DNA of 64,000 nt from Oligoflexia bacterium (GTDB lineage: Bacteria > Bdellovibrionota > Bdellovibrionia > JABDDW01), in NCBI GenBank assembly GCA_016715815.1, contig JADJXN010000001.1:310001-374000 (forward strand). Direction: 5' to 3'. Of the stretch, positions 41,414 to 50,122 are shown in pieces. Below the pieces are notes generated by a model, which saw only the letters and a program-made list of their open reading frames with translations, was not told the origin of the DNA and did no database searches. The first letter of the stretch is position 1; each line of letters opens with the position of its first letter. The position numbers were made by a program, and so were the translations under genes.

Positions 41414-42868
41414 ATGGCATTTGAATTAAAACAGTCTTTAAAATTATCTCAGCAATTAAGGATGACTCCTCAATTGCAGCAAGCCATTAAATTATTGCAG
41501 CTCTCACGCTTAGAACTTGAAACAACAATCACAAAAGAGCTAGAGGAAAACCCCGTTTTAGAAGAGGTTTTAGATACAGATTCTGTTGAAGATGATGAAG
41601 GTTTAAAAGAAACAGAAAAATTAGACATGACTGAAAATACAGCTGATGATGCTGTAGCCCAAGACCCCAAAAAAGAAGAAGGAGAATTTGATTGGGAAAA
41701 CTACACGGAAGATAATTTTAAACAAAGCCAATCAAGCCAATCTAATTTTAACAACGAAGAAGTTCAAAACTATGAAAACCTTATTACTCGCCATGAAACC
41801 TTACAAGAGTATTTACTCTGGCAAGTAAAGATGTCTGGTTTTAGTGAAGAAGAAGAGCGAGTAGCTACAAAAATTATTGGTAATATTGATGATGATGGTT
41901 ACCTTAATGTTCCCCTAAGAGAAGCCTGTCCAGAAGAGGAAGCTCTTTCTGATGAAGAATTAGAAAGTATTTTAGCTCTTGTACATGAGTTTGACCCCCC
42001 TGGTGTGGGAACAAGATCCTTAGAAGAATGTCTTCTTATTCAAGCAAAAGTTTTAGGTGAAGACACAAATGATGTAGTGCACGTTATTAAAAACCACATG
42101 AAAGATTTAGAGAAGAAAAATTTTGAAGGCATTGCAAAAACAATGGGTAAATCTCTGCAAGAAATTATAGAGATTTGTAAAATCATTTTTGAAATGGAGC
42201 CAAAACCAGGAAGAATGTTTGCTACTCAAGAAACACAATATGTCACCCCTGATGTTTATGTTTACAAAGTAGGTGATGAGTATGTTGTTTCTTTAAATGA
42301 AGACGGTTTGCCACGCTTAAGAATTTCAAATTTTTATAAAAACGTTCTCTCTGGTAAAGGGTCCAGCAGTGTGACTAAAGAATATATTCAAGAAAAATTA
42401 CGCTCAGCTGTGTGGCTTATAAAATCCATTCACCAGCGCCAACGCACAATTTATAAAGTTACTGAAAGTATTGTGCGCCACCAAAAAGATTTTTTTGAAA
42501 AGGGCTTAGAACATTTAAAACCTATGATCTTAAGAGATATTGCCAATGATATTGGTATGCATGAGTCTACTGTGAGCCGTGTTACCACATCTAAATATGT
42601 GCACACACCTCGGGGAATTTTTGAGCTAAAATATTTTTTCAACAGTGGTATTAATAAAACCGATGGAGATTCATTAGCATCTGAGAGTGTAAAAGAAAAA
42701 ATTAAAGAGCTTGTCTCAAAAGAAGACCCTAAAAACCCCTATTCTGACCAAAAAATTGTTGAAATGCTAAGGGCCCAGGCAGGAATTGATATAGCCCGTA
42801 GAACTGTAGCAAAATACCGCGATATTTTAGGAATTTTACCCAGTAGCCGCCGAAAGAAGTATTTCTAA
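41414..42868 (+). CDS. rpoN: RNA polymerase sigma-54 factor
   Basis: The N-terminal activator-interacting region (SLKLSQQLRMTPQLQQAI, 6-50), an acidic region II (55-125), the core-binding domain and the C-terminal DNA-binding part are present. The HTH (DIGMHESTVSRVTTSKYV) and the RpoN box (ARRTVAKYR, about residue 463) that reads the -24 element are intact. Length 484. This supports the functional relevance of the -24/-12 promoter at 12465 and the FHA activator at 19288. Confidence 0.98.
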   Translation: MAFELKQSLKLSQQLRMTPQLQQAIKLLQLSRLELETTITKELEENPVLEEVLDTDSVEDDEGLKETEKLDMTENTADDAVAQDPKKEEGEFDWENYTEDNFKQSQSSQSNFNNEEVQNYENLITRHETLQEYLLWQVKMSGFSEEEERVATKIIGNIDDDGYLNVPLREACPEEEALSDEELESILALVHEFDPPGVGTRSLEECLLIQAKVLGEDTNDVVHVIKNHMKDLEKKNFEGIAKTMGKSLQEIIEICKIIFEMEPKPGRMFATQETQYVTPDVYVYKVGDEYVVSLNEDGLPRLRISNFYKNVLSGKGSSSVTKEYIQEKLRSAVWLIKSIHQRQRTIYKVTESIVRHQKDFFEKGLEHLKPMILRDIANDIGMHESTVSRVTTSKYVHTPRGIFELKYFFNSGINKTDGDSLASESVKEKIKELVSKEDPKNPYSDQKIVEMLRAQAGIDIARRTVAKYRDILGILPSSRRKKYF

Positions 42869-42976
42869 TAACGCGAAACGTTACAACTGCTTTAAATATG
42901 AAAAAAACATCAGCCTAGGCTTAAGACTGCCTTGATTTTTTCCGAATAGTTTACAAATTAATACTAGGAGGTCACC

Positions 42977-43354
42977 ATGATATACAAATTCACTTTTAAA
43001 CACATGGAAGCCCTTGAATCCATTCAAGAATATTCAAAACATAGAACCGAGAAGTTGATGAAATATGCTCTTCATAAAGAGCCAAGATTCAACTTTATTT
43101 TTGAGTCTCATAATAGGCATGAGTTTCAAGCTGAGATTATTTTTGACGCAGGAGGAGGTCACTTTGTAAGTAAAGCAAAGGAATCTGACCTTTATACTGC
43201 CATTGATAAGGCTATTGGAAAGCTTGAAAGACAGTTAGAAAAGAAAAAAATGAAAATACAAAAACACCATGCCGCAAAGCCAGATTTTACAGAGCTTTAT
43301 AGTGACATTGCAGGTGTTGATACTTTTGAAAAGCTGAACAAAAAGGCTAATTAA
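42977..43354 (+). CDS. hpf: Ribosome hibernation promoting factor (short form)
   Basis: A 125-residue HPF/YfiA-family protein with the beta-alpha-beta-beta-beta-alpha fold (FTFKHMEALESIQEYSKHRT, AIDKAIGKLERQLEKKKMK). It lacks the C-terminal dimerisation domain of long HPFs, so it would stabilise inactive ribosomes as a short form. It follows rpoN by 108 bp, a conserved order in proteobacteria. Excellent AGGAGG site. Confidence 0.93.
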   Translation: MIYKFTFKHMEALESIQEYSKHRTEKLMKYALHKEPRFNFIFESHNRHEFQAEIIFDAGGGHFVSKAKESDLYTAIDKAIGKLERQLEKKKMKIQKHHAAKPDFTELYSDIAGVDTFEKLNKKAN

Positions 43355-43377
43355 ATTTGACCAAAGCATAAAAGTTT

Positions 43378-43428
43378 GAAATAACTTCCTCGTCTTAATA
43401 AAAAACCATAATGACGAGGAGTTATTTC
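43378..43428 (+). promoter_or_regulatory. Long inverted repeat covering the metK ribosome binding site
   Basis: The left arm (43378-43394) and right arm (43413-43428) pair over 16 bp with a single T bulge, around an 18-nt A/T-rich loop. The right arm contains the GAGGAG ribosome binding site and its last base touches ATG 43429. TTGAAA (43376) plus TAAAAA (43399), spaced 17 bp, could be a promoter inside the repeat. It may therefore be an RNA hairpin blocking translation or a DNA operator; it resembles no SAM riboswitch I know. Confidence 0.75.
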
Positions 43429-44595
43429 ATGTCTTCTTTTGGAAAAAAGGATTACTTTTTCACCAGTGAATCTGTTACTGAGGGCCATCCGGATAAAGTA
43501 TCAGATCAAATCAGTGATGCAGTTTTAGATGCTCTTTTAGAAAAAGACCCTCACTCACGTGTAGCTTGCGAAACTTTATGCACCACAGGTGTTGCGGTTA
43601 TTGCGGGCGAGATAACAACAAAGGCCTTTGTTGATATGGCTGAGATTGCACGTGGTGTAATTAAAAAAATAGGATACGATTCTGCTGAGCTTGGTTTTGA
43701 TGGCAATTCTTGTGCTGTTTTAACAAGTATTGGCCGCCAATCTCCTGATATTGCCATGGGTGTTGATACTAAATCTGATAAAGAACAAGGGGCTGGCGAT
43801 CAGGGCATGATGTTTGGTTATGCCATTAATGAAACCCCAGAGCTAATGCCTTTAACAATAAGCCTTGCACACAAATTAACTCGTAAATTAGCCGATGTTA
43901 GAAAATCAAAAGAATTAAAATATTTAAGACCAGATGGTAAATCCCAGGTGACAATTGAGTATAAAGCCGGTGTGCCTGTAAGGGCCGATGCCATTGTACT
44001 TTCAACTCAACATCACCCAGATGTGAGCCTTAACCAAATCCGTGAAGATGTGCTTGAGCATGTAATTAAAAAGGCAGTGCCAGCAAATTTGATAGATAAA
44101 AACACAAAAATCTTTGTTAACCCTACTGGCCGCTTTGTTATTGGAGGTCCCCAAGGTGATGCAGGCTTAACAGGCAGAAAAATTATTGTTGATACCTACG
44201 GCGGCCACGGTGGCCATGGTGGTGGAGCTTTTTCAGGAAAAGATCCATCAAAAGTGGATAGGTCTGCTTGTTATGCGGTCAGGCATGTGGCTAAAAACAT
44301 TGTAGCTAGTGGTGCAGCAGAGAGATGCCTGGTGCAAGTGTCTTATGCCATCGGTGTGGCAAAGCCCACGTCTTTGATGGTTGAAACTTTTGGAACAGAA
44401 AAAGTAGACCCTGTTAAACTAAATAAAGCTGTGAATGAATTATGGGATTTAAGACCCGCTGCCATTATTGAAGCCTATGATTTATTAAAACCACGCTATT
44501 TACCAACAGCCAGCTACGGGCATTTTGGAAGAAGTGAAGCCAGCTTTACTTGGGAAAAACTTGATAAAGTAGACGCTCTTAAAAAACTATTATAA
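43429..44595 (+). CDS. metK: S-adenosylmethionine synthetase
   Basis: Makes SAM from methionine and ATP. ATG 43429 is chosen because GAGGAG sits 7 nt upstream and the family N-terminus (SSFGKKDYFFTSESVTEGHP) follows; the earlier ATG 43411 would put that site inside the gene. The motifs GHPDKVSDQI, GAGDQGMMFGYA and GGAFSGKDPSKVDRS are intact. Length 388. It is followed 38 bp later by ahcY, so synthesis and recycling of the methyl donor are paired. Confidence 0.97.
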   Translation: MSSFGKKDYFFTSESVTEGHPDKVSDQISDAVLDALLEKDPHSRVACETLCTTGVAVIAGEITTKAFVDMAEIARGVIKKIGYDSAELGFDGNSCAVLTSIGRQSPDIAMGVDTKSDKEQGAGDQGMMFGYAINETPELMPLTISLAHKLTRKLADVRKSKELKYLRPDGKSQVTIEYKAGVPVRADAIVLSTQHHPDVSLNQIREDVLEHVIKKAVPANLIDKNTKIFVNPTGRFVIGGPQGDAGLTGRKIIVDTYGGHGGHGGGAFSGKDPSKVDRSACYAVRHVAKNIVASGAAERCLVQVSYAIGVAKPTSLMVETFGTEKVDPVKLNKAVNELWDLRPAAIIEAYDLLKPRYLPTASYGHFGRSEASFTWEKLDKVDALKKLL

Positions 44596-44633
44596 ACGTG
44601 TTTAATTTTTTAAAAAAGTTAGGGAGAAATTCA

Positions 44634-45893
44634 ATGTCACAAAATTATAAAGTTAAAGATCTTTCATTGGCAGAACAAGGCCGCTTAGATATTCAATGGG
44701 CAGAAAGCCGCATGCCTGTAATGATGGAATTTAGAAAACAATACTCAAAAACAAAACCCCTTAAAGGACAGCGCATTGCTGGTTGTCTTCATGTGACAAA
44801 AGAAACTGCAGTGTTGATTGAAACATTACGTGAAGCAGGCGCAGAAATTAGCTGGTCAGGTTGTAACCCTCTTTCAACAAATGATGCCGTGGCTGCAGCT
44901 TTAGCTAAAAACGGAATTAGCATTTATGCTTGGAACGGACTTTCTCGAGATGAGTTTTACTGGTGCATAGAAAAAACTTTAGAATTTAGACCAACACTGA
45001 CTTTAGACGACGGTGCAGATTTAATTATGACCGTTCACACACGAAAGCCTGAATACATTAAAGATGTTATTGGTGGCACAGAGGAAACAACAACAGGAGT
45101 ACACAGACTTCGTGCAATGGCTGATGAAGGCGCTTTAAAATACCCCGTAATTGCTATTAACGATGCAGAAACAAAATGGGATTTTGACAATGTTTATGGT
45201 ACAGGCCAATCAAGCTGGGACGGAGTGATTCGTGCAACTTCAGTTTTAGTAGCTGGTAAAACATTTGTATCAGCAGGTTACGGGCATTGTGGTAAGGGGT
45301 GCTCTGAGCGTGCAAAAGGCATGGGAGCAAATGTTATTGTCACGGAAATTAAACCAACAGCTGCTTTAAAAGCTACTTTAGATGGCCACAGAGTTATGCA
45401 AATGGATGAAGCAGCAAAGCACGGTGATATTTTTATTACAGCCACTGGTATGAAAGATGTTTTAGTAAAACGTCACTTTGAAGTGATGAAAGATGGCGCC
45501 ATTGTTTGTAACACTGGCCACTATGATTGTGAAATTAACATTCCTGATCTTGAATCTTTATGTGAATCAAAGCGAACCATTCGCCCCAACTGCGAAGAGT
45601 ATACACTTAAAAATGGTAGAAGAATTTATCTTCTAGCTCAAGGCCGCTTAGTTAATTTGGCTGCCGCTGAAGGGCATCCATCAGAAGTTATGGATATGAG
45701 TTTTGCTAACCAATTTTTAGGAATGGTTAAATTAGCTCAGGACGGAAAAGCTATGAAGCCAGGTGTGCATGACATCACTGAAGAGCAAGATCAAATGCTT
45801 GCCGGCATTAAACTTAGAACACAAGGTTACAGTATTGATAAGCTAACCCCTGAGCAAGTGCGCTACGCAAAAGCTTACGCTGAGGGAACATAA
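44634..45893 (+). CDS. ahcY: S-adenosylhomocysteine hydrolase
   Basis: Removes SAH, the product inhibitor of methyltransferases, giving adenosine and homocysteine. ATG 44634 (AGGGAG 7 nt upstream) is preferred over the GTG frame at 44598. NAD-binding VSAGYGHCGKGCSERAKG, catalytic-site NDAETKWDFDN, and the C-terminal tail ending in Tyr-containing RYAKAYAEGT are present. Length 419. Probably co-transcribed with metK. Confidence 0.97.
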   Translation: MSQNYKVKDLSLAEQGRLDIQWAESRMPVMMEFRKQYSKTKPLKGQRIAGCLHVTKETAVLIETLREAGAEISWSGCNPLSTNDAVAAALAKNGISIYAWNGLSRDEFYWCIEKTLEFRPTLTLDDGADLIMTVHTRKPEYIKDVIGGTEETTTGVHRLRAMADEGALKYPVIAINDAETKWDFDNVYGTGQSSWDGVIRATSVLVAGKTFVSAGYGHCGKGCSERAKGMGANVIVTEIKPTAALKATLDGHRVMQMDEAAKHGDIFITATGMKDVLVKRHFEVMKDGAIVCNTGHYDCEINIPDLESLCESKRTIRPNCEEYTLKNGRRIYLLAQGRLVNLAAAEGHPSEVMDMSFANQFLGMVKLAQDGKAMKPGVHDITEEQDQMLAGIKLRTQGYSIDKLTPEQVRYAKAYAEGT

Positions 45894-45913
45894 GAAAGCC
45901 CTTAAGCAAGTAA

Positions 45914-47716
45914 ATGCAACATCTAGAAACTATTCGCAATTTTTCAATTATTGCGCACATTGATCACGGTAAAAGTACTTTAGCTGACGGGCTTATTGAA
46001 TTTACCGGCGCTTTAACTCAGCGAGAACGTAAAGATCAGTTTTTAGATAACATGGAGCTTGAGCGTGAGCGCGGAATCACCATTAAAGCTCAGACCGTGC
46101 GGCTTAATTACAAAGCAAAAGACGGAAATACCTATCAACTCAACTTAATAGATACCCCGGGGCATGTTGATTTTTCTTATGAGGTTTCACGCTCACTTGC
46201 TGCTTGTGAAGGTGCCGTTTTAGTGGTGGATGCATCTCAAGGTGTAGAAGCGCAAACTTTGGCCAATGTTTACATGGCCATTGATAATAATTTAGAAATT
46301 ATACCAGTGCTTAATAAAATTGATCTTCCTTCGGCAGATCCAGACGGAGTTCGCCAGCAAATTGAAGACACTATTGGAATAGATGCCTCAGAGGCCATTT
46401 TAGCAAGTGCTAAAGAAAAAGTAGGGATTGAGGAAATTTTAGAAGCTGTTGTTCAAAAGGTACCTCCACCAAAAGTTTTAAACCCCGACGTAGTAAGGGC
46501 CTTAATTTTTGATAGTTGGTTTGACCCTTATCAAGGCGTTGTTATTTTAGTACGCGTTGTTGATGGCCTAATTAAACCTGGGCAAAAAATAAGACTCATG
46601 AGTGTGGGAAAAGATTTTGAAGTGCAAAAAGTGGGAGCCTTTATGCCCTTTGCTCAAAATTTAGAAGAATTAAAATCCGGTGAAGTAGGTTTTGTTATAG
46701 CTAATATTAAAGACGTGCATGATACAAAAATTGGTGACACCGTCACAGACGCAAAAAACCCAGCCAAAGAAATGCTTAAAGGTTTTAAAAACGTAAAGCC
46801 CATGGTTTTTAGCGGAATCTTCCCGGTGGAGAGCACTGATTATGAAAATTTAAGAGAAGCTTTAGAAAAATTAGCATTAAATGATTCAAGTTTTACCTTT
46901 GAGCCAGAAACATCTTTAGCTCTTGGTTTTGGTTTTAGATGTGGCTTTTTGGGACTTTTACACATGGAAATTATCCAAGAACGCTTAGAAAGAGAATACA
47001 ACTTAAATCTTATTACCACAGCTCCGAGCGTTGTTTATAAAGTTACAAAAACAGATGGCCAGATTATGGAGCTTGAAAACCCGGCAGATCTTCCTGAGCC
47101 CACAAAAATTGCAAAATTTGAAGAGCCACTTATACAAGCAACCATACATACACCTTCAGAATTTATTGGTGGTTTATTAAAACTTTGTGAAGAAAAAAGG
47201 GGAGTGCAGAAAAAACTAGAATATACAACACCCACTAAGGCCATTATTATTTATGAGTTGCCACTAAACGAAGTGGTAATGGATTTTTATGACAAATTAA
47301 AAAGTATATCTAAAGGCTATGCCTCTTTAGATTATGAATTCACTGAGTTTAGAGAGTCTAAATTAGTCAAACTTGACATCATGCTTAATGGTGAGGCAGT
47401 AGATGCACTTTCCCTTATTGTGCATGACAGTAAAGCGTATTCACGAGGGCGTAAACTGTGTGAAAAACTTAAGGAACTACTCAGCCGTCAGCAGTTTCAA
47501 ATTGCTATTCAAGCCTCTATTGGCTCTAAAGTCATTGCCCGAGAAACCCTTGGAGCTTTAAGAAAAGACGTGACAGCAAAATGTTATGGTGGTGATATTA
47601 CTAGAAAGAGAAAGCTTTTAGAAAAGCAAAAAGAAGGTAAAAAGCGTATGAAACAAGTAGGAACTGTTGAGGTTCCACAAGAAGCTTTTTTAGCCATTTT
47701 AAAAGTGGAGGATTAA
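45914..47716 (+). CDS. lepA: Elongation factor 4 (LepA)
   Basis: A 600-residue translational GTPase acting on stalled or assembling ribosomes. G1 AHIDHGKST, G2 RERGITIKAQ, G3 DTPGHVDFSYEV, G4 NKIDLPSADP and the LepA-specific C-terminal domain (YGGDITRKRKLLEKQKEGKK) are present. The stop codon shares its last base with the start of lepB (TAATG), the classic lepA-lepB order. Confidence 0.97.
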   Translation: MQHLETIRNFSIIAHIDHGKSTLADGLIEFTGALTQRERKDQFLDNMELERERGITIKAQTVRLNYKAKDGNTYQLNLIDTPGHVDFSYEVSRSLAACEGAVLVVDASQGVEAQTLANVYMAIDNNLEIIPVLNKIDLPSADPDGVRQQIEDTIGIDASEAILASAKEKVGIEEILEAVVQKVPPPKVLNPDVVRALIFDSWFDPYQGVVILVRVVDGLIKPGQKIRLMSVGKDFEVQKVGAFMPFAQNLEELKSGEVGFVIANIKDVHDTKIGDTVTDAKNPAKEMLKGFKNVKPMVFSGIFPVESTDYENLREALEKLALNDSSFTFEPETSLALGFGFRCGFLGLLHMEIIQERLEREYNLNLITTAPSVVYKVTKTDGQIMELENPADLPEPTKIAKFEEPLIQATIHTPSEFIGGLLKLCEEKRGVQKKLEYTTPTKAIIIYELPLNEVVMDFYDKLKSISKGYASLDYEFTEFRESKLVKLDIMLNGEAVDALSLIVHDSKAYSRGRKLCEKLKELLSRQQFQIAIQASIGSKVIARETLGALRKDVTAKCYGGDITRKRKLLEKQKEGKKRMKQVGTVEVPQEAFLAILKVED

Positions 47717-48492
47717 TGGATTTTCTAAAAAAAATATTTAAATCCAAGCCTAAGGTAAAAAAAGCAGATAAGCGTGGCACTTGGAACGACGGCATTGGCT
47801 CTCTTTTTTTAGCAGCTCTTTTAGCGCTCACAATTCGTTGGTTGCTCATAGAAGCCTACGTCATTCCCTCAGGCAGTATGCTTCCAACTTTATTGATTCA
47901 TGACCATATTTTTGTAAATAAACTTGTTTATGGAGTTAGATTTCCATTTACAGAAAGATGGATGGTTAAATTTAAAAACCCCGAGCGAGGGGATGTCATT
48001 GTCTTTAAATATCCGGAGGACCCAAGTACATTTTTTATTAAAAGAGTAGTTGGAGTACCTGGAGATAAAATTTCTTGGGATGGAAATCAGCTTGTTGTTA
48101 ATGGTGAGAAAATAAAAACAGAAACTCACCCTGAAGGTGAGAAGCTTTTAAATTTAATTAAAGAAGAAGAGCTAAGAGGGGGAAAAGAATCATTTCAAGT
48201 CTACCAAGAGCAGCTCAACCCATCATATTCTCACCCTATGATGGTTCAAAAAGACTCAATTCATGCTCAAGTTGAAAACCAAGAAATTCCAGAAGACTCA
48301 TTATTTGTTATGGGGGATAATAGAGATTTCTCAAATGATAGTCGCTACTGGGGTTATGTTCCTATGCAAAATCTTGTGGGGAGAGCTATGTTTGTGTGGC
48401 TTTCTTGTGATGAAACTTTCCCAGGGGTTATGAGTTTTTTGTGTAACCCATTAACCACTAGGGTTCAAAGATTCTTTCATAACGTAAAATGA
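47716..48492 (+). CDS. lepB: Signal peptidase I, copy 1
   Basis: Cleaves Sec and Tat signal peptides on the outer face of the inner membrane. One N-terminal membrane helix (about 23-42) leads to the catalytic Ser in IPSGSMLPTL and the catalytic Lys in FIKRVVGVPGD; boxes D and E (GDNRDFSNDSRYWG) follow. Length 258. It overlaps lepA by 1 nt and the second signal peptidase gene by 4 nt. Confidence 0.95.
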   Translation: MDFLKKIFKSKPKVKKADKRGTWNDGIGSLFLAALLALTIRWLLIEAYVIPSGSMLPTLLIHDHIFVNKLVYGVRFPFTERWMVKFKNPERGDVIVFKYPEDPSTFFIKRVVGVPGDKISWDGNQLVVNGEKIKTETHPEGEKLLNLIKEEELRGGKESFQVYQEQLNPSYSHPMMVQKDSIHAQVENQEIPEDSLFVMGDNRDFSNDSRYWGYVPMQNLVGRAMFVWLSCDETFPGVMSFLCNPLTTRVQRFFHNVK

Positions 48493-49178
48493 AAAAGCGC
48501 CAAGAAAAAAGCCTCTTATATGAGTACACTGAGAGTGCTCTAGTTGCGGTTTTAATTGCTCTTTTAGTTCGCAGTTTTGTCATGGCGGCCTACAAAATTC
48601 CAACAAGCTCAATGGTTCCAACTTTAAGAATAGGGGATCTTATTTTTAGCTATAAAATTCCCTTTGGCCTAAGGCTTCCTTTTACAAATTTTAAAATAAT
48701 TAAGCCAACTCTCCCACAAAGAGGAGATGTGATTATTTTTAAATCTCCTGAGGATTCTAAAATCTCATTAATTAAAAGAGTAGTGGGAGTACCTGGGGAT
48801 CGAATTGAAATTAAAAATAGAATGCTTTTAATTAATAAAAAGCCATCAAAGTATACCCCAGTTCATGCCCAAGACTTAGGCGTTGGTAAACTTCATGACT
48901 ACTACCAGGTATTTATTGAGGAATTTGAGGGCCACAAGCACCATGTCATGTTTAGACGGGGGCAAGATAAGGAAACAACAAAGCCCATTGTCATTCCTGA
49001 AGGTAAGCTTTATGTGTTAGGGGATAATAGGGATTCATCTGAAGATAGCCGCTACTGGGGTTTAATTTCACTTGAATCTGTTGAGGCTAGAGCTTTTATG
49101 ATTTGGCTTTCAATAGATTGGGATAATAGAAAATTGAGATGGGAAAGAGTGCTTCAGCTCATTGACAAAGGCCTGTAA
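48489..49178 (+). CDS. lepB: Signal peptidase I, copy 2
   Basis: A diverged tandem copy: membrane helix about 14-32, catalytic Ser in IPTSSMVPTL, catalytic Lys in LIKRVVGVPGD, GDNRDSSEDSRYWG intact, so probably active. It differs from copy 1 in the variable loop between the Lys box and the GDNRDS box. Two copies may divide the large secretome by substrate preference; that is inference. It is translationally coupled to copy 1. Confidence 0.94.
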   Translation: MKKRQEKSLLYEYTESALVAVLIALLVRSFVMAAYKIPTSSMVPTLRIGDLIFSYKIPFGLRLPFTNFKIIKPTLPQRGDVIIFKSPEDSKISLIKRVVGVPGDRIEIKNRMLLINKKPSKYTPVHAQDLGVGKLHDYYQVFIEEFEGHKHHVMFRRGQDKETTKPIVIPEGKLYVLGDNRDSSEDSRYWGLISLESVEARAFMIWLSIDWDNRKLRWERVLQLIDKGL

Positions 49179-49198
49179 TTTTAATAACTTTGGACATA

Positions 49199-50122
49199 AT
49201 GGCTTTGTCAGCACGCTCAATACTTGACGTTTCAGATCTAAACAGCGACGAGGTATTTTTTCTCCTAAAAGAAACCAAAAAATTAAAAGAGCAAGCAAAA
49301 CCACATGGGGTAGATTTTTCTCAAAATTTATCCAAAAGTGTTGCTTTGATGTTCTTTGAACCTTCAACAAGAACCCGAACCAGCTTTGAAATGGCAGCAT
49401 TTAGATTGGGCCTAAGAGTACTTAATTTTAGTGTTAATGAGAGCAGTGTTAAGAAGGGTGAAACCGTTTTTGATACAGCAAAAAATATTGAAGCATTAAA
49501 GCCTGATGCTATGGTGGTGCGTCATGGTGGAAGCGGAATTCCTTATAAAATAAGTCAGCTGATAAAAATTCCTGTTATCAATGCTGGTGACGGTTTTCAT
49601 GCGCATCCAACACAAGCCTTACTTGATGCTTACACAATTTGGGAAAGATTTAATGACTTTAAGAATCTTGAGATACTTATCATTGGAGACATTGCCCACT
49701 CCAGAGTTGCTAGAAGTAATATTAAGTGTTTAAAAATGCTGGGTGCTAAAATTACAATTTGTGCGCCACCAACTCTGATACCGCCTTTTGCTCAAGCCTG
49801 GGGAGTAAAAATAAGTCACAACCTTGATGAGGTGATAGCCCAAGCCAATGTAGTCATGAGTTTAAGAATGCAACTTGAAAGGCAAAGCTCATATCAAGTG
49901 CCTTCATTAAAAGAATACTCTTCACTTTTTGGAATTACTTTTGAAAGATTAAAAGCCATCAGAAAGGATGCTATTATCTTACACCCTGGTCCAGTTAATA
50001 GGGGGGTGGAGTTTATTTCTGCCGTGTTTCGTGATGAGCGTTCAAAAGTGATGGAGCAAGTTTCTAATGGTGCACTAATGAGATCTGTGCTTTTGTCTGA
50101 AGTTATGGGGGTTCCAAGGTGA
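49199..50122 (+). CDS. pyrB: Aspartate carbamoyltransferase catalytic chain
   Basis: Forms carbamoyl-aspartate in pyrimidine synthesis. The carbamoyl-phosphate site FEPSTRTRTSFE, HPTQALLDAYT and the C-terminal LHPGPVNRGVE are present. Length 307. ATG 49199 is chosen over the TTG at 49190. It overlaps pyrC' by 4 nt. With no pyrI nearby and a dead dihydroorotase next door it fits the class of ATCases that assemble with an inactive PyrC. Confidence 0.96.
   Translation: MALSARSILDVSDLNSDEVFFLLKETKKLKEQAKPHGVDFSQNLSKSVALMFFEPSTRTRTSFEMAAFRLGLRVLNFSVNESSVKKGETVFDTAKNIEALKPDAMVVRHGGSGIPYKISQLIKIPVINAGDGFHAHPTQALLDAYTIWERFNDFKNLEILIIGDIAHSRVARSNIKCLKMLGAKITICAPPTLIPPFAQAWGVKISHNLDEVIAQANVVMSLRMQLERQSSYQVPSLKEYSSLFGITFERLKAIRKDAIILHPGPVNRGVEFISAVFRDERSKVMEQVSNGALMRSVLLSEVMGVPR

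Noticed and set aside
43355..43428. SAM or SAH riboswitch ahead of metK/ahcY
   Set aside because: Only one long hairpin is present; the multi-helix cores and conserved loops of the known classes are not visible, and the gap before ahcY is just 38 bp.
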